This document shows, piece by piece, positions 59,121 to 64,000 of a DNA stretch of 64,000 nt; the first letter of the stretch is position 1, and each line of letters begins with the position of its first letter. The DNA lies in NCBI GenBank assembly GCA_963737225.1, contig CAVTSA010000004.1, positions 496,001-560,000 of the forward strand, written 5' to 3'. Under the pieces are notes generated by a model that saw only the letters and a list, made by a program, of their open reading frames with translations, ran no database searches and had not been told where the DNA came from. The stretch comes from CAVTSA01 sp963737225. GTDB lineage: Bacteria; Chloroflexota; Dormibacteria; Dormibacterales; Dormibacteraceae. Made by a program: the position numbers and the translations under genes.

Positions 59121-60269
59121 TCAGCTCAGCCGGCCGCGGGCCAGCAGCGGGATGACACGTTCGACACGGCCGTCCCGCAACCCCAGGAACTGGTCGTGGC
59201 GAAAGGTGGTGGTGTCGCTGTAGTCGGGGATGAGTTCGACGCGCCGGCCGATCCGCAGCTCCGGCGCCCCCGGTCCCAGCTCGAGAATCCCGTGTTCGGC
59301 GGACAGCGCGGTGACGGCGACGCCGTCCATCCCGACCGGGCGCGGCATCACACCGTCCCGGGAGGAGAGCGCCTTGAACCCGGTGTCGATGATGGCGCGG
59401 TCGGGCGCCGGCCGGCTCGTGACCATGGCCAGGACGGTGAGGGCGAATTCGTAGCCTTCCTCGGCGAGGTGGCAGTCGTCGGCGTAGAACAGGTCCATCA
59501 GACAGGCCCCACCAGCCTGGATCTCGGTGACTCCGGCCAGCCGCGCGGTTGCCGTGTAGCTTCCGGATCCCCCGCTCGACACGATCCCGACGTCGATCCC
59601 GTCCCGCTCCAGCAGATCACGGGTCGCGATCACCCGGCCGATCGATTCGCGAACCGCCGCCTCCTTCCTGGCAGCGGGCCACAGGGTCAGAACCTGCCCC
59701 TCGTACGCCATCAAACCGGCGAAGCGGACCCCCTGCCGGCGCTCGATGGATCGCGCCAGATCTCTGGCGGGTGTGCCGGGTGCCACGCCGGCACGATGCA
59801 TCCCGATGTCCACCTCGACCAGAAGCGGAATCTCGACACCGGCCGCAACGCCGGCGGCGGCGGCCAGGTCGACGTGGTCCTCGCTGTCCGCACAGACCAG
59901 CACCTCCGCCCGCTCCTCCAGCCGCGCTACGCGGTCGAGCTTTTCCCGGCTGCCGAGCTGATTGGCGATCAGCACGCTCGTGATCCCGTGCTCGACCATG
60001 ACCTCGGCCTCGCCGACCTTGGCGCAGGTCACGCCGATCGCACCCAGCTCGATCTGGCGAGCGGCGAGATACGGCGATTTGTGGGCCTTGGAATGCGGCC
60101 GCCAGGCGACGCCGGCCGTCCGCAGCGCGGTCGCCAGGCGGGTCGCGTTGCGCTCGAACCGATCCAGATCGAGCAGCAGCGCGGGAGTATCCAGCTGATC
60201 CCGGGTCGACCCGATCACCGCCGCGCCGGCCTCGCTCGGCTGCGCCGGCGCCTCGATTCCCTCGGACAT
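59121..60269 (-). CDS. D-threonine aldolase/D-serine dehydratase-like PLP enzyme (alanine-racemase fold)
   Basis: 382-residue fold-type III PLP enzyme. PLP Lys lies in WRPHSKAHKSP. The barrel contains VTCAKVGEAEVMVEHG and a C-terminal metal-linked segment DYSDTTTFRHDQF with His, like DSD1-type enzymes. It cleaves or dehydrates D-3-hydroxyamino acids. ATG 60269. It is convergent with the aminotransferase (12-bp gap) and divergent from the DHDPS-like gene at 60478; the 208-bp gap holds no recognised gene. Confidence 0.87.
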   Translation of the reverse strand: MSEGIEAPAQPSEAGAAVIGSTRDQLDTPALLLDLDRFERNATRLATALRTAGVAWRPHSKAHKSPYLAARQIELGAIGVTCAKVGEAEVMVEHGITSVLIANQLGSREKLDRVARLEERAEVLVCADSEDHVDLAAAAGVAAGVEIPLLVEVDIGMHRAGVAPGTPARDLARSIERRQGVRFAGLMAYEGQVLTLWPAARKEAAVRESIGRVIATRDLLERDGIDVGIVSSGGSGSYTATARLAGVTEIQAGGACLMDLFYADDCHLAEEGYEFALTVLAMVTSRPAPDRAIIDTGFKALSSRDGVMPRPVGMDGVAVTALSAEHGILELGPGAPELRIGRRVELIPDYSDTTTFRHDQFLGLRDGRVERVIPLLARGRLS

Positions 60270-60477
60270 CTCCACTGACCCCCCTCTGGAAGCGGTCGCG
60301 ATCGGCCGGGAGTATAGAGGCTCCGTGGCCCGGCGATGACCCGCGCGGCCCGCGCGCGTTCCGGTTTCCACGCAGCCTCGGCGCTGACATCCGGCGGCGC
60401 TGACATCCGGTGGCCTCGGCCTGATCTAGGATGCGGATCGACGTGAGAAACGCAGCTCGAGCTTCGGTCTTTCGCTG

Positions 60478-61413
60478 ATGGCGCGGTACCCCCAGGCGGT
60501 TCTGGCCTCCTGCCCCGTGCCCTGGGACGGCGCCGACGCGCTGGTCGAGGACCTGTTCCGCGAGGAGGTCCGCCAGGTCCTTGCTCAAGGCTTCAAAGAC
60601 GTCTACATCTTCGGGACCGGCGGTGAGGGCTACGCGGTCGACACCACCCGCTTCGAGCAGGTGGTGAACGTCTTCGCCGAAGCGACCGCCGTGCCCGGTG
60701 TCCGCTCGATGGTGGGAGTGATCGGCTTGTCGACCCTCGCGATCATCGAGCGTCTCCGGATCGCCCACGCCGCCGGCTTTCGCGCCTTTCAGATCTCGCT
60801 GCCGTGCTGGGGAGCGCTCAACGACGACGAGGTGAGCCGTTTCTTTGCCGATGTCTGCGGCGCGTTCCCCGATTCGGTGTTTCTCAATTACAACCTGCCC
60901 CGCACCAAGCGCGTCCTGGCCGGGATGGACTACGCACGCATCGCGTCGAGCGTGAAGAACCTGGTCGCGACCAAGTCCACCGGCGGAGGCATCGACTCGG
61001 GCGAGGATCTGGTCCGAACGGCCGGCGAGCTGCAGCACTTCCTCGGCGAGGTGAACTTCGCGCACGGCTCGATGGTCGGTCCGTGCTCGCTGCTGGCTTC
61101 CTACGCAGAGCTGGCCCCCGCGCGCACCTGGGACTACTTCAAGGCGGCGCAGCGGCGGGACGTGACGGCGATGTTCGAGCTGCAGGCCGGGTTTCACCGT
61201 CTGAATGCCGATCTCTGGCGGCAGGTCCGCACCGGCCCCCACATGGACGGGGCCTACGACAAGATGCTGGTCAAGCTGGGCATGCTGCCGGACTTCCCGC
61301 TCCGGCTCCTGTCGCCGTACGAAAGCTTCGGGGAGGAGGACTACCGCGCCTGCCGGCACCTGCTCGACACCCGATACGGGGACTGGCTTCGTGGAGACGC
61401 CACCGCGCAGTGA
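60478..61413 (+). CDS. DHDPS-family aldolase/hydratase
   Basis: 311-residue TIM-barrel. Substrate loop IFGTGGEGYAVD, catalytic Tyr in FLNYNLPRT and Schiff-base Lys in LVATKSTGGGID. ATG 60478 has no strong ribosome site. Divergent from the D-threonine-aldolase-like gene, consistent with processing hydroxyamino-acid-derived keto acids. It is convergent with the PPOX gene across a palindrome element. Confidence 0.85.
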   Translation: MARYPQAVLASCPVPWDGADALVEDLFREEVRQVLAQGFKDVYIFGTGGEGYAVDTTRFEQVVNVFAEATAVPGVRSMVGVIGLSTLAIIERLRIAHAAGFRAFQISLPCWGALNDDEVSRFFADVCGAFPDSVFLNYNLPRTKRVLAGMDYARIASSVKNLVATKSTGGGIDSGEDLVRTAGELQHFLGEVNFAHGSMVGPCSLLASYAELAPARTWDYFKAAQRRDVTAMFELQAGFHRLNADLWRQVRTGPHMDGAYDKMLVKLGMLPDFPLRLLSPYESFGEEDYRACRHLLDTRYGDWLRGDATAQ

Positions 61414-61442
61414 TCCCACGAAAGGGACCCACGAAAGGGCGA

Positions 61443-61508
61443 TTGGTGCACCAACGACCCGTTCCGAGCACCGCAACAGGGACCGCAACAGGGCGATTGG
61501 TGCACCAA
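61443..61508. repeat. Paired GGTGCACC palindrome element, copy 3 with 12-bp spacer duplication
   Basis: TTGGTGCACCAA at 61443-61454 and 61497-61508. The spacer holds TTCCGAGCACCGCA plus a tandem ACCGCAACAGGG, which lengthens the spacing to 54 (42 plus 12) bp. Between convergent genes. Confidence 0.78.
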
Positions 61509-61537
61509 CCGCCGGGTCCTCGCGCGCGTCTTCCCTC

Positions 61538-61948
61538 TCAGTGATCGCGCCAGAGAACGCGCTCGGGGTGGACCGCGATGATGACGCGGTCGTGGTCGCG
61601 GTCGATCCGTTCCCAATGGGGCAGCACGTCGGGTTCCGCTCGATACTTGCGGATCAGGTCGAGGGTCGGCTCTCGGGCCGCCGGGCCGTGGAGGACGGCT
61701 GCCCGCCCGTAGATGGCGACATAGTCACCGCTCACCGGATCGTCGATGCAGAGGCTGACGTTCGGATCCCGAAGGACGTTCCGAACCTTCGCGGTGGCGG
61801 CGGTGGTGCTGATGTGAAAGGCGTCGCCCGTCCAGAGGTACCAGTTCGGCGTCAGCTGCGGGCCGCCGGTCCGGCGATTGGTGGCCAGGACGGCGTTGGG
61901 CATCGTCCTCAGGAATTCGGCCTGCCGCTCCGGGCCGGGCTTGGACAC
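61538..61948 (-). CDS. PPOX-class (F420/FMN) flavoprotein, pyridoxamine-phosphate-oxidase-like
   Basis: 136-residue split-barrel flavoprotein. The block AVLATNRRTGGPQLTPNWYL at the N-terminus and VRNVLRDPNVSLCIDDP in the middle are characteristic of F420- or FMN-binding PPOX proteins. GTG 61948 is preferred (GAGGGGACG site). A longer upstream reading is not conserved. It may reduce or oxidise a cofactor-linked substrate. Convergent with the DHDPS gene and divergent from the FAH-family gene. Confidence 0.84.
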   Translation of the reverse strand: MSKPGPERQAEFLRTMPNAVLATNRRTGGPQLTPNWYLWTGDAFHISTTAATAKVRNVLRDPNVSLCIDDPVSGDYVAIYGRAAVLHGPAAREPTLDLIRKYRAEPDVLPHWERIDRDHDRVIIAVHPERVLWRDH

Positions 61949-62147
61949 CGTCCCCTCTACCGCGACCGGGGCTGACGCATCCCAGTCCCGCGTCCGGTTG
62001 GCCGTCCGCCACGGCTGCCGTCGCCCACGACCACCGCGCGGACATCGCCCATCGCCGACAATGTACATCCGCCGAGGGCGCGGGCCGGCCCGGGCCAGGC
62101 CGGCCCAGCGCGTCACCGGCAGCGGCGAGTGACCCGAGGAGGACACG

Positions 62148-63032
62148 ATGCGACTCGTGCGGTATCAGACGGAGGATCGGCGCCCACACCTTGGTCTGCT
62201 CGAGAACGGCCAGGTCTATGACCTCGAGCCGGCGTCGCGCGACCGGGCCACGGGCGGCGATATGAGGGCCCTGCTGGCGCAGGGCAGGCAGGTGATCGAC
62301 GAGGTGGCGTCCTCCGCGCAGGGGGCGCGGCCGGCTCCCGAGGAAAGGGTGCGGCTGCTCTCCCCGATCGCGAACCCGGGCAAGCTGATCGCCGTCGCCG
62401 GCGGCTATTACGAGCACGAGGGGGCAGCGCGGCTAGGGCCGCAAGCCCTGCCGCTGCTGTTCGCGAAGAGGACCGATGACATCAAGGGTCCCGGGGACCC
62501 GATCACGATCTGGCGAATCTCGCCTGGCGTGATCGACGAGATCGAGGTCGCGATCGTCATCGGAAGAGAGGGGAAGGACATACCCCGTGAGCGAGCGCTG
62601 GACCACGTGTTCGGCTACACGATCTGCAACGACGTCTCGGGCCGCGAGCTCGCGGTGCCCCCACCGGGCCGTCGCGACCAGGAGATGGACGGATTCATCG
62701 ACTGGCTCAACGGCAAGTGGTTGGACGGCTTCGCGATCCTGGGACCTGCCATCGTGACCGCCGACGAGGCCGGCGACCTGGCAGGGGCTCGGATCATCAG
62801 CCGGATCTCGGGTGAGGTCCGGGTGGATGGTTCGACGAGCCACGTCAACATCCCATGGGACGAGCTGATCTCGTTCACCTCACGGCTGATGACGCTCCGG
62901 CCGGGCGACGTGCTCACTACCGGGATGCCACACGGAACGGGCGAGGAGATCATGCTCAAGCCCGGCGACTCGGTGGAGGGTGAGATCGAGCATCTCGGCA
63001 TCCTGCGCAACCCGGTGGTGGGCGAGGCGTGA
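62148..63032 (+). CDS. Fumarylacetoacetate hydrolase-family protein
   Basis: 294-residue FAH-fold hydrolase. Metal-binding acids lie in GVIDEIEVAIVIGREGK (Glu pair), and Asp in LDGFAILGPAI-linked VTADEAG segment follows. C-terminal TLRPGDVLTTGMPHGTG is the conserved end. It cleaves a C-C bond in acylpyruvates or decarboxylates oxaloacetate, typical of aromatic acid catabolism. ATG 62148 follows an AGGAGG site. The 223-bp gap to the next gene holds nothing recognised. Confidence 0.88.
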   Translation: MRLVRYQTEDRRPHLGLLENGQVYDLEPASRDRATGGDMRALLAQGRQVIDEVASSAQGARPAPEERVRLLSPIANPGKLIAVAGGYYEHEGAARLGPQALPLLFAKRTDDIKGPGDPITIWRISPGVIDEIEVAIVIGREGKDIPRERALDHVFGYTICNDVSGRELAVPPPGRRDQEMDGFIDWLNGKWLDGFAILGPAIVTADEAGDLAGARIISRISGEVRVDGSTSHVNIPWDELISFTSRLMTLRPGDVLTTGMPHGTGEEIMLKPGDSVEGEIEHLGILRNPVVGEA

Positions 63033-63255
63033 GAGTCGCGCCGACACCGCCGGCTGGCGGGCGCCGCAGTTGGGCCGGCCAGGAGTGGGGATGCGAGGCG
63101 CAACATGACGGCATGCTCCAGGGAGGACCGCCGGCTCCGGCGGGGTGCCGTCGGATCGCCGCGACGGAGGACGCACTCCGTGCGCTGGGCTGCGCTGCGT
63201 GCGGTCTCGGGCCCCGCCTGCGCTCAGCTCGGGGTCGACGCGCCGGAGGGTCCCG

Positions 63256-64000
63256 ATGAGCAACGCCACCGAACCGGCGACCGAGAACGGGCAAACCGGG
63301 AGAAAGGAGTGGTTGCTGGACGTCTCGAACCTCCGGGTGGAGTTTGCGGGGCGGAAGGTCGTCCACGCCGTCCGCGGCCTGTCATACACGATCGCGCCGG
63401 GCGAGACCCTGGGCCTGGTCGGGGAGTCGGGCTCCGGAAAGAGCGTCAGCGCCCTGGCAGTGCTCGGCCTGCTCCCGAACCGCGTCGGACGCGTCACCGA
63501 CGGCAGCGTGCGCTTCGAGGGCAGCGAGCTGATCGGGCTGCCGGAAAGGCAGCTGCGCCGGGTGCGCGGGACCCGGATCGCGATGATCTTCCAGGATCCC
63601 CTGTCGAGCCTGAACCCCGTCCTGACCATCGGCCGTCAAATCACCGAAACGCTGGAGACCCACCGCGGCATGAGTCGCGGAGCAGCCGGCAGACGAGCCG
63701 GCGAACTGCTCGAGCTGGTCGGGATCCCGGATGCACGGCGCCGCCTCGACGACTACCCTCACCAGTTCAGCGGTGGCATGCGGCAGCGGGCGATGATCGC
63801 GATGGCTCTCGCCTGTGAGCCGGCACTCCTGATCGCGGACGAGCCGACGACAGCCCTCGACGTCACGATTCGGGCACAGATCCTCGATCTCCTCACCCGC
63901 CTCCGGATCGACCTGAACATGGCCGTCCTCATGATCACCCACGACCTGGGAGTCGTCGCCGGGTTCGCCGATCGGCTGGCGGTGATGTACGCGGGACGGA
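63256..64000 (+). CDS. Oligopeptide/dipeptide-type ABC transporter ATP-binding protein (OppD/DppD-like), cut by window end
   Basis: Partial, 248 codons visible. ATG 63256 with a GGAGGG site. Walker A is GESGSGKS, the Q-loop IFQDPLSSLNPVL, signature SGGMRQRAMIAMA, Walker B LLIADEPTTALDVT and switch His in ITHDLGVVAG. Such ATPases power import of peptides, opines or glycosides. The remaining operon lies beyond the window. Confidence 0.9.
   Translation, partial: MSNATEPATENGQTGRKEWLLDVSNLRVEFAGRKVVHAVRGLSYTIAPGETLGLVGESGSGKSVSALAVLGLLPNRVGRVTDGSVRFEGSELIGLPERQLRRVRGTRIAMIFQDPLSSLNPVLTIGRQITETLETHRGMSRGAAGRRAGELLELVGIPDARRRLDDYPHQFSGGMRQRAMIAMALACEPALLIADEPTTALDVTIRAQILDLLTRLRIDLNMAVLMITHDLGVVAGFADRLAVMYAGR

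Overview
This is a GC-rich, densely packed chromosomal segment, most likely actinobacterial. The evidence is three F420-type enzymes (two luciferase-like oxidoreductases and a PPOX-class flavoprotein), many GTG starts, stop/start overlaps of the ATGA or GTGA type, and FCD-GntR, IclR and TetR regulators. A deep-branching actinobacterial lineage such as Thermoleophilia would fit, but that placement is inference. I see no rRNA, CRISPR array or plasmid functions. There is one tRNA gene, tRNA-Thr(GGT).

Layout. (1) About 1-16.4 kb is a mostly minus-strand catabolic block: GMC dehydrogenase with its small subunit, a Rieske/amidohydrolase pair, hydrolases, an FMN-dependent hydroxyacid oxidase, SDRs, an acyl-CoA synthetase broken by a frameshift, enoyl-CoA hydratase, a DHDPS-like aldolase, a carboxymuconolactone-decarboxylase-like protein, a 3-hydroxyisobutyrate-dehydrogenase-like enzyme and a GntR regulator. 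(2) 16.6-21.2 kb carries two metallo-beta-lactamase-fold proteins and two more Rieske/amidohydrolase pairs. (3) 21.3-27.5 kb is a phosphotriesterase-like hydrolase and a branched-chain-amino-acid-type ABC importer (LivF, a LivM-LivG fusion with a frameshift, LivH, lipoprotein binding protein). (4) 30.1-33.4 kb is a decayed tRNA-Thr-associated integrative element: intact tRNA, scrambled tyrosine-integrase relic, orphan membrane protein, IS630-family element, and a 48-bp copy of the tRNA 3' half at the far end. (5) 33.6-46.5 kb holds a PIG-L deacetylase, a luciferase-like oxidoreductase, a ManD-like enolase-superfamily enzyme, a NarL-type two-component system, TetR and GntR regulators with clear palindromic operators, and amino-acid or keto-acid enzymes. 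(6) 46.6-61.4 kb is a regulon-like cluster with five Gfo/Idh/MocA oxidoreductases, two class III aminotransferases, a GNAT protein, an SDR, an MlrC-type metallopeptidase, a D-threonine-aldolase-like PLP enzyme and a DHDPS-like enzyme. Four matching 17-bp inverted repeats (GTTYCR-N5-YGRAAC) lie upstream of its genes around an IclR gene. (7) The end holds a PPOX flavoprotein, an FAH-family hydrolase and the start of an Opp/Dpp-type ABC ATPase.

The genes read as scavenging and ring- or side-chain degradation of small organic acids, amides and aromatic-like compounds, followed by aldol, CoA and keto-acid steps, with import by the Liv-type system. Substrates cannot be named from sequence alone. 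The most interesting non-coding signals are the tRNA-bounded relic island, the paired palindromes (42-43 bp apart) that fill every longer convergent gene junction, and the shared IclR-like operator. Four metabolic genes carry single-base frameshifts that may be assembly errors or true decay.
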